Shown here: piece by piece, positions 35,601 through 44,997 of the stretch | Numbering within the stretch: position 1 is the stretch's first letter | How the letters are laid out: every line of letters starts with the position of its first letter | The notes under the pieces: model-generated | Database searches by the model: none | Seen by the model: only the letters and a program-made list of their open reading frames with translations | Told to the model about the DNA's origin: nothing | Made by a program: the position numbers and the translations under genes | From: an uncultured Aquimarina sp. | GTDB lineage: Bacteria > Bacteroidota > Bacteroidia > Flavobacteriales > Flavobacteriaceae | Direction of reading: 5' to 3' | Assembly (NCBI GenBank): GCA_947498705.1 | Contig: CANMLW010000016.1 | Coordinates: 24,106 to 88,105 of the forward strand | Length of the DNA stretch: 64,000 bases

Positions 35601-36911
35601 ATGATATTTTTAGCATCTACCGGTGGAACAATCGCGATAACCATAATTTCGTTTTTGGTGCTGATTCTTGTTTTAGTAGGGATTTTGTTATTTGCAAAAG
35701 ATAAGTTACTTCCTTCGGGACCGGTAAAGATTAAGATTAATGGAGAAAAGGAAATAGAAGTAGCCTCTGGAGGCACACTTTTATCGACTTTAGGTAACGA
35801 AAAAATATTTTTACCATCAGCTTGTGGTGGTGGTGGAACCTGTATCCAGTGCGAATGTCACGTATTAGAGGGTGGAGGAGAAGCACTACCAACAGAAACA
35901 CCTCACTTTTCTAGAAAAGAATTACAACATGGTGCTCGTTTGGCTTGTCAGGTAAAGGTAAAGCAGGATATGAATATCGAAATTCCTGAAGAAGTTTTTG
36001 GAATTAAAAAATGGGAAGCAGAAGTAGTACGAAATTATAATGTAGCTTCTTTTATTAAAGAATTCGTTGTACGTATCCCAGAAGATATGGGATATAAAGC
36101 AGGTGGATATATACAGATAGAAATACCACAGTGCGAGATTAAATATGCCGATATTGATATTACGGCACATCCAGAAGAGCACGAAACACCAGATAAATTT
36201 CAGGCAGAATGGGATAAATTTGGATTGTGGCCTTTGGTAATGAAAAATACAGAAACTGTAGAGCGTGCGTATTCTATGGCTTCTTACCCAGCAGAAGGAA
36301 GAGAAATAATGCTTAATGTACGTATTGCTACTCCGCCATGGGATAGAGCTAAAAATGGATGGATGGATGTAAACCCTGGAGTTGCTTCGTCTTATATTTT
36401 TGCTCAAAAACCAGGTGATAAAGTGGTTATTTCTGGGCCTTACGGAGAATTCTTTATTAACGAATCTGAAGCAGAAATGTTGTATGTAGGAGGAGGAGCA
36501 GGTATGGCACCAATGCGTTCTCACTTGTATCATCTGTTCAAAACTTTAGAAACAGGAAGAAAAGTAACTTATTGGTACGGAGGACGTTCTAAGCGCGAAC
36601 TATTCTACCTAGACCATTTCTATGACCTAGAGAAGAATTTCCCTAATTTCAAGTTTTATTTGGCGCTTTCAGAACCATTGGAAGAAGACAACTGGAAAGT
36701 TAAAAAAGATATAGACGATACAGAAGGTGATGGATTTGTAGGATTTATCCATAACTGCGTTATTGATAATTACCTAAATCATCATGATGCTCCAGAAGAT
36801 ATAGAATTGTATTTCTGTGGGCCACCATTAATGAACAAGGCTGTTCAGAAAATGGGTGAAGATTTCGGGATCCCAGATGAGAATATAAGATTTGATGATT
36901 TTGGCGGGTAA
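35601..36911 (+). CDS. nqrF: Na+-translocating NADH:quinone reductase subunit F
   Basis: 436 residues, the electron-entry subunit. One N-terminal membrane helix (about 10-32). A 2Fe-2S ferredoxin domain has Cys75, Cys81, Cys84 and Cys116 (SACGGGGTCIQCEC, LACQ). An FAD-binding domain has RAYSMASYP. An NADH-binding domain has GGGAGMAPMRSH, YWYGGRSKRELFY and the C-terminal YFCGPPLMNKA. Last gene of the operon, followed by a terminator. Confidence 0.97.
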   Translation: MIFLASTGGTIAITIISFLVLILVLVGILLFAKDKLLPSGPVKIKINGEKEIEVASGGTLLSTLGNEKIFLPSACGGGGTCIQCECHVLEGGGEALPTETPHFSRKELQHGARLACQVKVKQDMNIEIPEEVFGIKKWEAEVVRNYNVASFIKEFVVRIPEDMGYKAGGYIQIEIPQCEIKYADIDITAHPEEHETPDKFQAEWDKFGLWPLVMKNTETVERAYSMASYPAEGREIMLNVRIATPPWDRAKNGWMDVNPGVASSYIFAQKPGDKVVISGPYGEFFINESEAEMLYVGGGAGMAPMRSHLYHLFKTLETGRKVTYWYGGRSKRELFYLDHFYDLEKNFPNFKFYLALSEPLEEDNWKVKKDIDDTEGDGFVGFIHNCVIDNYLNHHDAPEDIELYFCGPPLMNKAVQKMGEDFGIPDENIRFDDFGG

Positions 36912-36939
36912 ACCAACGATAATGATCAATAAGATTTTA

Positions 36940-36969
36940 AAAACCGATGCATGTTTATGTGTTGGTTTT
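36940..36969 (+). terminator. Terminator of the nqr operon
   Basis: AAAACCGATGCAT (36940-36952), 4-nt loop, ATGTGTTGGTTTT (36957-36969). As RNA all 13 positions pair, three of them as G-U. A T-run follows. Confidence 0.75.
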
Positions 36970-37006
36970 TTTAGTTTTGTTTAACATTTAAAAATTAAGA
37001 ATACGT

Positions 37007-37936
37007 ATGAAATCAATACACATAATAAGAACTTTATTTTTTAGTTTATTCATCTGCTTTTTTGTAAGTGGGCAAGATTTGAAAAAAAAGTTTATTCCAA
37101 AGTGGACAATCGGAGATCATAAGGTTTTTTTAAAAGAAAAAAAAGAAATCATACGAAAAAAAGATAGTGTACATAGTAAAGTTTCAAGTTCTAAGACAAT
37201 TATAGATGTAAAAAGTGAGACAGATGAAGCCTATATCATTAATGTTAAATATAGAAATCCAAGTTATACATTAACATGGTATGCATATAAAAATATTACA
37301 AATGTATTGCCTGAGATAGAATATCTTAATTTTGAATTGGCATTCAATAAAAATGATTATTCATTAAAACTTTTAAATAGGAAAGCAGTAAGTAAGGAAT
37401 ATAAACAGTCGATAAGTAAAATTGAAAATTATTTTTTATCAGACATTAAGAATAAAGATGAAAAAATGGCTCCAGTTGGGAGGATTTTATATTCTGCTAT
37501 CTTGAGACCTATTAATTTAATTAAAGAAAGTTTTAATACAAAAAATGGTATTGAGGAATTTATTGTTGATGAAATGAGCGTTTTTTTTAATTCTTATGGA
37601 GAGTTTTTTGTAATTAATAAAGAGGAAAAAAACGAAAAATATTTTCCGGCTAAAAACAATCCTAATAAATTGGAAAAAGTTGTAGAAAGTGTGAAAAAAT
37701 CGGAAATTGATGATAAAAACAGATATTATTCACTTGTTGAAGCAGTTTATTTTGTAGTAGATAAAGATGATAAAGAAGAGAAGAATCCTACAAATGGATT
37801 TTATGTTAAAACTGTTGATATGAAACAATTTGACTTTGGTTCTTCCTGGATGATTAATTATGAATATAAAATGGAAAAAAATTATAAGGACAAATTAATT
37901 AATAGTGAAACCATTACAATATCGTTGAAAGAGTAG
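37007..37936 (+). CDS. Exported hypothetical protein
   Basis: 309 residues. A signal peptide ends near FFVSGQ. The mature part is very rich in lysine and mixed charge (EKKEIIRKKD, DKDDKEEKNP), with no cysteines, motifs or repeats I recognise. It has the look of a secreted or periplasmic beta-rich protein without a T9SS domain. It lies between the nqr operon terminator and the DUF4846 gene, in a place where flavobacterial nqr loci usually run on to apbE, so it may be a later insertion. Confidence 0.65.
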   Translation: MKSIHIIRTLFFSLFICFFVSGQDLKKKFIPKWTIGDHKVFLKEKKEIIRKKDSVHSKVSSSKTIIDVKSETDEAYIINVKYRNPSYTLTWYAYKNITNVLPEIEYLNFELAFNKNDYSLKLLNRKAVSKEYKQSISKIENYFLSDIKNKDEKMAPVGRILYSAILRPINLIKESFNTKNGIEEFIVDEMSVFFNSYGEFFVINKEEKNEKYFPAKNNPNKLEKVVESVKKSEIDDKNRYYSLVEAVYFVVDKDDKEEKNPTNGFYVKTVDMKQFDFGSSWMINYEYKMEKNYKDKLINSETITISLKE

Positions 37937-38058
37937 GTGTATAATACTTTAATAAAATGATAGTATTGTAATAGATATATAGAGTTATTTGGTATAAATT
38001 GAAATGGTTTCTTGGAGTGTTAGTTTCTGATACTGTATAAAATGATACTATTAAAACT

Positions 38059-38937
38059 ATGAAAAAATATATTTTATCCCTGATAATTGCAATAACCATT
38101 GTAGTGTTATTAAAGAAAACAAGAACCGGTGCTGCAGTTGCTAATCAGGTAAAAGGAGTGGTGGTGAATGCAGTGGTTAAACCTGATTATATAAACACAA
38201 AAGGTGATTCTATTGTTACACGGGTGATGGTTCCAGAAGGGTATCAAAGAGTAGCTTATGATCGTGGTACTTTTGCAGAATATTTACGTAACTATAAACT
38301 AAAACCTTATGGTAGTAAAATCATTAACTATGACGATAGTGAATATTTTGCACAACATTGGCATGAGGCTATTCTAGAAGTGCCTGTGCCAGCAAATGGG
38401 CTTCAACAGTGCGCCGATGCGTTGATGAGAATACGATCAGAATACCTTTGGGATACTAATAGAAAAGATGAGATTGGATTTAAGTTTACATCTGGTCATT
38501 ATTGTTCCTGGAAAAAATATGCAGAAGGGTATCGGCCAAAAGTAAAAGGAAATAAAGTAACCTTTCATAAAACTGCTACAGCCAATCACTCAAAACCTAA
38601 TTTTTATAAATATCTAAATTTGATATATACTTATGCAGGGACATTGTCAATGTATAATGAGCTTCAAAAAGTAGCAATTAAAGATATTCGAATAGGTGAT
38701 ATGCTTGTTAAACCAGGAACTCCAGGTCATATAGAGATCATTGTTGATGAGATTATAAATGAAGAAGGAACAAAAATGTATTTGTTAGCACAGGGTAATA
38801 CTCCTGCACAAAGTGTTTGTCTGCTGAAAAATTTCGAAAATACAGAGACTTCTCCATGGTATGTGTTTCATGAAAATAACCCTGTAGATACACCAAGTTA
38901 TTATTTTGATAAGGCATTGTTTATACGATTTAAATAG
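38059..38937 (+). CDS. DUF4846-family protein
   Basis: 292 residues with one N-terminal hydrophobic helix (about 3-20) that may be an uncleaved anchor. Family features are VPEGYQRV, FAEYLRNYKLKPYGS, VPANGLQQCADALMRIRSEYLW, FTSGHYCSWKKYAEG, IRIGDMLVKPGTPGHIEIIVDE and LAQGNTPAQS. I recall this as DUF4846, function unknown. The GHYCSW and GTPGHIEII pieces carry a Cys and a His that could be catalytic, again like NlpC/P60-type folds. That is an inference. Confidence 0.78.
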   Translation: MKKYILSLIIAITIVVLLKKTRTGAAVANQVKGVVVNAVVKPDYINTKGDSIVTRVMVPEGYQRVAYDRGTFAEYLRNYKLKPYGSKIINYDDSEYFAQHWHEAILEVPVPANGLQQCADALMRIRSEYLWDTNRKDEIGFKFTSGHYCSWKKYAEGYRPKVKGNKVTFHKTATANHSKPNFYKYLNLIYTYAGTLSMYNELQKVAIKDIRIGDMLVKPGTPGHIEIIVDEIINEEGTKMYLLAQGNTPAQSVCLLKNFENTETSPWYVFHENNPVDTPSYYFDKALFIRFK

Positions 38938-38960
38938 TTTATAATTTACTTTTTAGATAG

Positions 38961-38968
38961 TATCTTTG
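38961..38968 (+). promoter_or_regulatory. -7 promoter box that would give a leaderless mRNA
   Basis: TATCTTTG, exact TAnnTTTG, ends only 6 nt before the ATG at 38975. With the usual distance of about 5-8 nt to the start of transcription, the RNA would begin at or next to the start codon. Confidence 0.5.
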
Positions 38969-38974
38969 CAGGCT

Positions 38975-39352
38975 ATGACAAGAATACTTACCAAACAAGA
39001 ACTGCATAACCTTGCAATGAATATTGTAGGGAAAGAATTAGAAGAAAAAGGGTATGAGTTTGTTGCTATCAACAGCACCCTAGGAAAACACCCTCAATTC
39101 GTTTGTATTGATAAAAGTAATCAGCGTTACTTCGTGTTGGTAAAGGCAATTTCGTATCCAGACAATCCTCATAATTATGATATGGTTTGGATGGAGTCTT
39201 TTAAGAAACACGCAAGAGAGCAAGAGGCAAAAGTGTTTTATGCAGGAGTAGGGTTACAAAACTCTCAAGACCCTAGAAAACCGATATTACTTAATGAAGA
39301 ATATATCCTGGAATATGCAGGTCTTCAGGTTATAGAAACTCATTTAAATTAA
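38975..39352 (+). CDS. Conserved small protein between nqr and apbE
   Basis: 125 residues from the ATG at 38975. The TTG at 38966 is part of the promoter box and is rejected. No signal peptide or membrane helix. The sequence has a restriction-endonuclease-like flavour (ELEEKGYEFVAIN, PQFVCIDKSNQRYFVLVKAI) but no clear catalytic set. In other flavobacteria similar small proteins sit beside apbE and are sometimes labelled as an NQR subunit, which the sequence does not support. apbE starts 6 bp after the stop, so the two are cotranscribed. Confidence 0.75.
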   Translation: MTRILTKQELHNLAMNIVGKELEEKGYEFVAINSTLGKHPQFVCIDKSNQRYFVLVKAISYPDNPHNYDMVWMESFKKHAREQEAKVFYAGVGLQNSQDPRKPILLNEEYILEYAGLQVIETHLN

Positions 39353-39358
39353 ATAAAA

Positions 39359-40354
39359 ATGGTTAAGAATTTCGTTGTTATTGCTACTTTAATAGTGCTT
39401 GTTTCTTGTAAACAAGAAACAAAATTATACCTCAATTATGTGAAAGGAGAAGCTTTTGGAACTACTTTTTCTGCCCAATTTATAGCGAAGGAAGAAATAG
39501 ACTTTAAGCTTTCTTATGATAGCATCATAGATGTTATAAATACCTCTATGTCTACATACATGCCTAATTCAGATATTTCCAGAATTAACAAAGGAGATAC
39601 TACGGTTACAGTAGATGAGCATTTTAAAAATGTATTCAAAGCTTCTAAGAAGATACACGTGGCAACCAATGGGGCTTTTGATCCCACAATTGGTGTTTTG
39701 GTAAATGCATGGGATTTTGGCCCAGAAGGTAAAATAGCGTCATTAGATAGCTTAAAAATCGATAGTTTGATGCTTTCTGTCGGTTTGGATAAAGTTGCGT
39801 TAATAGAAAGTAAAATTGTCAAAAGTCATCCTGAAACTTATATCGATTTTAATGCGTTGGCAAAAGGATATGCGGTAGATGTTTTTGCTAGCTTTATAGA
39901 AGCAAAAGGCATTGAAAATTATTTGGTAGAAATAGGAGGAGAGATTCGTGGAAAAGGAAGTAATTTAACCAAGAAAAAACCTTGGAGAATAGGGGTAGAG
40001 GACCCTAATTTTGACGATACACAGTCCTATAGTAAAGTAATTTCTCTGCAGAATGAGGCTATGGCTACATCGGGTAGTTATCGTAAATATAAAGTAGATG
40101 ACTTAGGTAATCGGTATGCTCATATTCTTGATGCCAAAACAGGATATCCTCATAAGTCCAAGCTATTAAGTGTGTCAATACTTGCAACCTCATGTATGGA
40201 TGCCGATGCATACGCTACGGCGCTAATGTCAATGGGACTAGAGCAAGCAAAAATCTTTTTGAAATCGCATCCAGAGTTAAAAGCGTACCTTATTTATGAA
40301 GATGATCAAAAACAGTTACAAACGCTTGCTGTAAATGGATTTTCTAATGATTAG
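39359..40354 (+). CDS. apbE: FAD:protein FMN transferase
   Basis: Attaches FMN from FAD to Thr of NqrB and NqrC, both made by the operon just upstream. 331 residues. Lipoprotein signal with lipobox LVSC (Cys17), so it is anchored on the periplasmic side where the NqrC domain lies. Family motifs are YMPNSDISRIN, FDPTIGVLVNAW, DFNALAKGYAVD, VEIGGEIRGKG, ATSGSYRKY, HILDAKTGYP and the metal-site MDADAYATALM. It ends 24 bp from the convergent CHAT gene. Confidence 0.95.
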   Translation: MVKNFVVIATLIVLVSCKQETKLYLNYVKGEAFGTTFSAQFIAKEEIDFKLSYDSIIDVINTSMSTYMPNSDISRINKGDTTVTVDEHFKNVFKASKKIHVATNGAFDPTIGVLVNAWDFGPEGKIASLDSLKIDSLMLSVGLDKVALIESKIVKSHPETYIDFNALAKGYAVDVFASFIEAKGIENYLVEIGGEIRGKGSNLTKKKPWRIGVEDPNFDDTQSYSKVISLQNEAMATSGSYRKYKVDDLGNRYAHILDAKTGYPHKSKLLSVSILATSCMDADAYATALMSMGLEQAKIFLKSHPELKAYLIYEDDQKQLQTLAVNGFSND

Positions 40355-40378
40355 TAAATTTATAAATGACCTACCAAC

Positions 40379-43300
40379 TTAATTTTTTCTCTGTTTACGA
40401 TACCATAGCATTGCAAAAATCGATGTTATAAGTATCCCTAAGCCTATAACCCAATACAAGGTTAAATCTTTTTTAAAAGTTATAGGAGAAGGATCACCAA
40501 CCAGATAAAATCCACCCCAGTAAAACGGAGAAGAAGTAAAGGTTTCTGCCGTAGTTAAATATTGTAGTTTTGCCTGTCGTAGTGCTTTAGCTTTAGACAT
40601 CCCTTTTTTAAGGTTACTATAAAAGTGTTTCATGAGTTCTGGCGTGGTCTTATCAGATACTTCCCAGCTACTAAGAACCAAACTTTTGGTTCCTGCGTAC
40701 TGAAATGCATTTCCTAAACTCATAATTCCTTCTCCTTTGGCTATTTTTCCGCTTCCTGTATTACAGGCACTTAATACAGTTAGTTCTGCAGGAATATCTA
40801 AAGCAAATAATTCATGACTATATAATAAGTTGTCTTCTAAAGAATCTTTACTTTTTGTAAAATAAAGCCTTGAGTTTTCTGGGTGTTTATTATCTACTTC
40901 ACCATGCAATGCAAGGTGAAGAATGTTGTATTTATCTGCATTCTTTTTAAAATTTGTTTCTATGGCCTCTGATCCATAATAGTATTGACCATTAATGAGG
41001 TTTGAAATAGCCCTTATTTCTTTTCGTGTACCGGGTAAATCTTCCTTGGCATTTCTTAACATTGCCAGGCTCATTGATTTTGATGTCTTTAGATTTATAG
41101 AATCAGAAAAAGAGAAAGCAAGACATTCTTTTAATACTTTTGATTGACTTGATTCTTCATTAAAAGAAGAAAACAACAGGTTAGCAGAATTGGCGTAAGA
41201 AACAGCATAATCTTTTAAGAAATATGAAAACTCTTTAGGGTTTTCTGAAACATCATTTTGGGTTAGTAATAGCTCAAAATTAAGATGCCATAGAGGACCA
41301 TCTGGTGCAATTATGAGTTGATCGCCTTTTAATTGATCTGCAATAGGCAGCAAGAGCTCTTTATATAAAGTATGAGCAGAATTTTTATATTCTTTTAAGT
41401 AGGATGTAGTTATGTACCTATGCAGCTTTTCTATTTTTTGGTTCAATTTTGAAATCTGTATTTCTTTAACGATAATATCATTTTTTGAAATAACAAAAGC
41501 ATATATAGTATTATCGGTAGTGAAAAACTCTATAAATGTTGTATTTGAGTTTAGTTTTTTTTGAACGTCTGAAACTGTTATGATACCTTTTTTATGCGTA
41601 AGAAGATGATATTTGGGGTATTTTTTCTCTATGATTTGATTTAAAGAATCTTGTTGTCTTTCAACAGTAAATAATTTGTTTTCATAGGATATGATTTTTA
41701 CAGAATCTGGTGTTTGGGTATTATGTTCATTAAGAATTTCTGAAGTGTATAATGAATGATTTGCTTTCAGATTTTGTTCTATTTCTAAAATTTTTGAAGG
41801 CAACCCTGCAAAGTTTTTTGCATTAGATGTATTTAGTAACTCATATAAAGTATTGGCTTTACTCTTTTCTGTGTAATAAAAAGCGCGTTCTAGAGAAGTT
41901 GTTTTTTGAGTGGTTTGATATGATGACAATTGTGTTTGTATAGCACCCGTATATATTTTCTTTGTTAGTTTGGTAAACGTTAGTTTATCTTGATAATTAC
42001 GAATGGTTTCCCTTATGTTTTGGATCAGTGTATCGGCTTTTTTGTAAACCTCTATGCTCGCAACCAAATCAGAGACTTGATTGTTTTTTGTAAATTGTTT
42101 TTGATAGGATTGTGCCTGTCCGTATAAACTCTCCAGTAAAATATTAGGATCAAAATATTGATTTAGATTAGATTTGTTATCTGCTTTTGTTTTGTTAGGA
42201 TTGGTATTGGCTGTAATTGCTTCTTTATAATAATATATAGCTTTTTCATATGTGTTGGTTATAAAATGCAAATCAGCAATAAGGTTATAGGATTTAGCTG
42301 TTCTAGGATGATGTTTTCCATCTGTCTTAAGTCTGATTTGTATACTTTTTTCGAAGTATTTTTTGGCCTCTATAAATTCCTTTTTTTTCAAGTGTAGTTT
42401 GGCAATCTTATCGTAAATATCACAAACATGATAGTGTTGTTCTCCAAAAATATTTTTCTGAATTGATAAGGCTTTTTGGTAATATAATAAAGCAGAATAA
42501 TAGTCTTTTTTTAGTATTTGAAGATGGCCAAATTCAAGATAAAAATAAGGAATATCTATATGGTTTTCTCCCCAAGTTGAAATTGTCATTTTCAGGGCTT
42601 TTTTATAAAATAAATGAGCTAGATCATATTTTTCCAGAGTTTTGTATATATTAGCAATATTAAAGTAAGTTTTGGATCGTTTATCAATTAAATTTGCGTT
42701 TTTGTAATATTGTAGTGCTTTATCATATTCTCCTTTATACTTATAAATTACCCCAATATTGTTGTACCTACTACCTAGATAATGATTCTCTTTAGAGTAT
42801 ATTTTTTTTGCAACTACTAAAGAATTGATAAAGTATTTTAATGATTCATCGTATTGCCCTTTTTTTGCATAAATCATTCCTATAACATTATATAGATAGC
42901 ATACCTTAAAATGTTTTTCACCAACTTTATTAATAAGAATAGATAATGCTTTTTTGTTGTATTGAAGAGCCAAATCGTATTTGTCTCTTCTTTGATATAG
43001 AATACCTATACTGGCATAGCAAAAGGAGATATTTGGATGTGATGTGTCGAATTTAGAACTAATTATTGATAATGCTTTTTTTTGATGTTTAAATGATTCA
43101 TCAAATTGTTGAAGATAATTAAGAATATCTCCTATGTAATTATGACAAAAAGCTACTTCGGGGCTAAGCTCTCCAAAAATTAACTCCCTTATTTTTAACG
43201 CCTTTTTACAATAGTTTAACCCTTTTTTGTATTTTCCACTATAATAATAAGCAAGTCCTAAATCAATATAACTGTCTGCTACCTTTTGGTGTTCATTGCC

Positions 43301-43882
43301 AAAAATATTCTTACGAATTTTGAATCCTTTAGTATAGAGTTTTATTGCTTTATCGTATTCTGCAATAAGAAGGTTAATGGAGCCAATGTTATGATAATCA
43401 TCTCCAATTTTGTAATTGCTATTTCCAAAGGTATTTATATTAATGGTCAATGCCCTTTGATAATATTCCATAGCGCTGGTGTAATTGTCTTGATCTTTAA
43501 AAATATGGCCAATACTATTGTATGAGTTGGCAATTTCTGAGTGTTTTGGATTAAAAATTTTGAGTCTTATAGAGAGTGCTTTTTTAGCGTGTACGAGTGC
43601 GTCATTCAAATCGTAGTTCTTTCTATAGACTTCTGCAATTTTATCATGAGTATCGGCAACTCGTTTTCTAAAATTGTTTTGTTCGTATAGTGATAAAGCT
43701 TTCTTAAAATGGATTAAAGTGCTATCTAATTTCCAATCATGTAATAAAACTTCTGCTTTTGAGAAATGCTGAAATGCAGTTATGGTATCGTTTGTAGGTT
43801 GGGTGTATCCCTTAGAGGAAATACTAAGATAAATAACTATTAGTACGATTCTGGTAAATAAGGACATACAATTAGAAGGCAT
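40379..43882 (-). CDS. Exported TPR-CHAT protease-like protein
   Basis: 1167 residues, or 1162 if the second ATG (MSLFTRIV) is used. A signal peptide covers about 1-28. At least ten tetratricopeptide repeats of the 42-residue kinesin-light-chain type fill about 40-600 (DYHNIGSINLLIAEYDKAIKL-like units). A helical linker follows, then a C-terminal CHAT domain (about 830-1130) with the catalytic pair His993 (HLALHGE) and Cys1040 (LSACNTGSGKIAKGEG). One membrane helix (about 1140-1160) and a basic tail RKQRKN end the protein. The predicted topology puts TPR and CHAT outside the inner membrane. CHAT is a caspase/separase-type cysteine protease domain. Substrate unknown. Confidence 0.88.
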   Translation of the reverse strand: MPSNCMSLFTRIVLIVIYLSISSKGYTQPTNDTITAFQHFSKAEVLLHDWKLDSTLIHFKKALSLYEQNNFRKRVADTHDKIAEVYRKNYDLNDALVHAKKALSIRLKIFNPKHSEIANSYNSIGHIFKDQDNYTSAMEYYQRALTININTFGNSNYKIGDDYHNIGSINLLIAEYDKAIKLYTKGFKIRKNIFGNEHQKVADSYIDLGLAYYYSGKYKKGLNYCKKALKIRELIFGELSPEVAFCHNYIGDILNYLQQFDESFKHQKKALSIISSKFDTSHPNISFCYASIGILYQRRDKYDLALQYNKKALSILINKVGEKHFKVCYLYNVIGMIYAKKGQYDESLKYFINSLVVAKKIYSKENHYLGSRYNNIGVIYKYKGEYDKALQYYKNANLIDKRSKTYFNIANIYKTLEKYDLAHLFYKKALKMTISTWGENHIDIPYFYLEFGHLQILKKDYYSALLYYQKALSIQKNIFGEQHYHVCDIYDKIAKLHLKKKEFIEAKKYFEKSIQIRLKTDGKHHPRTAKSYNLIADLHFITNTYEKAIYYYKEAITANTNPNKTKADNKSNLNQYFDPNILLESLYGQAQSYQKQFTKNNQVSDLVASIEVYKKADTLIQNIRETIRNYQDKLTFTKLTKKIYTGAIQTQLSSYQTTQKTTSLERAFYYTEKSKANTLYELLNTSNAKNFAGLPSKILEIEQNLKANHSLYTSEILNEHNTQTPDSVKIISYENKLFTVERQQDSLNQIIEKKYPKYHLLTHKKGIITVSDVQKKLNSNTTFIEFFTTDNTIYAFVISKNDIIVKEIQISKLNQKIEKLHRYITTSYLKEYKNSAHTLYKELLLPIADQLKGDQLIIAPDGPLWHLNFELLLTQNDVSENPKEFSYFLKDYAVSYANSANLLFSSFNEESSQSKVLKECLAFSFSDSINLKTSKSMSLAMLRNAKEDLPGTRKEIRAISNLINGQYYYGSEAIETNFKKNADKYNILHLALHGEVDNKHPENSRLYFTKSKDSLEDNLLYSHELFALDIPAELTVLSACNTGSGKIAKGEGIMSLGNAFQYAGTKSLVLSSWEVSDKTTPELMKHFYSNLKKGMSKAKALRQAKLQYLTTAETFTSSPFYWGGFYLVGDPSPITFKKDLTLYWVIGLGILITSIFAMLWYRKQRKN

Positions 43883-43967
43883 AATAGAGCGTTTATTCTT
43901 AGTCGCAAAAAATATAAAAATGTCCTTATAAATATATACAAATTACCGGTTGCAACTAGATTGATTA

Positions 43968-44735
43968 CTAATGCTTATAACAGACAGGTAATATTTCTCC
44001 AGGAGCCAGACAATATCTTTTCACTTCTTCGAGAGATAAAACAGTCGTATAGTCTACTTCATCTACTTTAAAACCAATAGTTCTTAACTTTTCAAAATAA
44101 TCTCTACCATATACTCTTACATGATCATATTGACCAAAAATTTTAGCTCTCTCTTTAGGATCAGTAATCGTATCATCTTCAAAGGTAGTTTCTCGATCTA
44201 ATTCTTGAGGGATTTGTAAAATTGCCATACCACCATGTTTTAATACCCTATAGAGTTCTTGCATGGCTTTGGTGTCGTCTGGGATGTGTTCTAATACATG
44301 ATTACAAAAAATAATATCATAGGTATCATCTGCAAAAGGGAGGTTGCATATATCGGCCTTTACATCAGCTAATGGAGAGTTAAGATCTGTTGTAGTATAG
44401 TCTAGATGCGATAACTTTCTAAATCGTTTATAAAATGCTTGTTCTGGTGCAAAATGCAAAACCTTTGCAGGGGTGGTGAAAAAGTTTGTTTCTGCTTTAA
44501 GGTACAACCAAAGTAATCTATGACGTTCTAGCGAAAGCGTAGAGGGAGAAAGTACATTGGTTCTTTGCTTACCATACCCATAAGGCAGAAATCTTGAAAA
44601 ACGTTTTCTATCTATAGGATCCATATAAGTATTTCCTTTTAGAAAAAAAGAAATTATTGGTCGTACCAAATAACTCAATCGAATTAAAAGAGGTCTTGGT
44701 ACCGTATTTAATATAAATTTAAAGAGTTTTTTCAT
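43968..44735 (-). CDS. Class I SAM-dependent methyltransferase
   Basis: 255 residues. The N-terminal 90 are basic with a hydrophobic stretch (LLIRLSYLVRPIISFFL). Then comes a Methyltransf_11-type core with VLHFAPEQAF in place of the standard glycine-rich motif I, the later ICNLPFADDTYDIIFCNHVLEHIPDD and YRVLKHGGMAILQIPQ. The missing E/D-x-G-x-G loop is a departure, but the same form occurs in a flavobacterial subfamily. Substrate unknown. Confidence 0.82.
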   Translation of the reverse strand: MKKLFKFILNTVPRPLLIRLSYLVRPIISFFLKGNTYMDPIDRKRFSRFLPYGYGKQRTNVLSPSTLSLERHRLLWLYLKAETNFFTTPAKVLHFAPEQAFYKRFRKLSHLDYTTTDLNSPLADVKADICNLPFADDTYDIIFCNHVLEHIPDDTKAMQELYRVLKHGGMAILQIPQELDRETTFEDDTITDPKERAKIFGQYDHVRVYGRDYFEKLRTIGFKVDEVDYTTVLSLEEVKRYCLAPGEILPVCYKH

Positions 44736-44997
44736 GATTAATTGTTAGAAAAACGAAGAAACCTTTAAGATTTACAGCGTACTACTTTGGTTATATTAGT
44801 GAAACTCTGTTTTGAAAAGCTGCGTAGCAAGGCATTCAAAATAGATAATTGAACTAATCCCACTTTTTAGCTAGATTTTAGTTTTAAATATCTCGAAGCT
44901 TACTTCGTAACTCTAAAAATCATTCTCTGTTAAATGCCTCTTGAGCTTACCTCAAGAATTATTTACACATACAAATTATAGTATTTGTTTGTAATTA
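44736..44997. other. 262-bp gap with two small hairpins
   Basis: No gene seen. CGAAG-CTTA-CTTCG (44894-44907) and CTTGAG-CTTAC-CTCAAG (44940-44956) are two short stem-loops with similar CTTA loops, between map and the methyltransferase gene. Neither has a convincing T-run. Confidence 0.4.

Noticed and set aside
30764..36911. Operon as an Rnf complex
   Set aside because: Subunit A, the FMN motif of NqrC and the FAD/NADH domains of NqrF are those of Na+-NQR. Rnf would have RnfB and RnfC ferredoxin-type subunits.
38966..38974. TTG start for the 125-aa gene
   Set aside because: The TTG is the end of a consensus promoter box, and an ATG follows three codons later.
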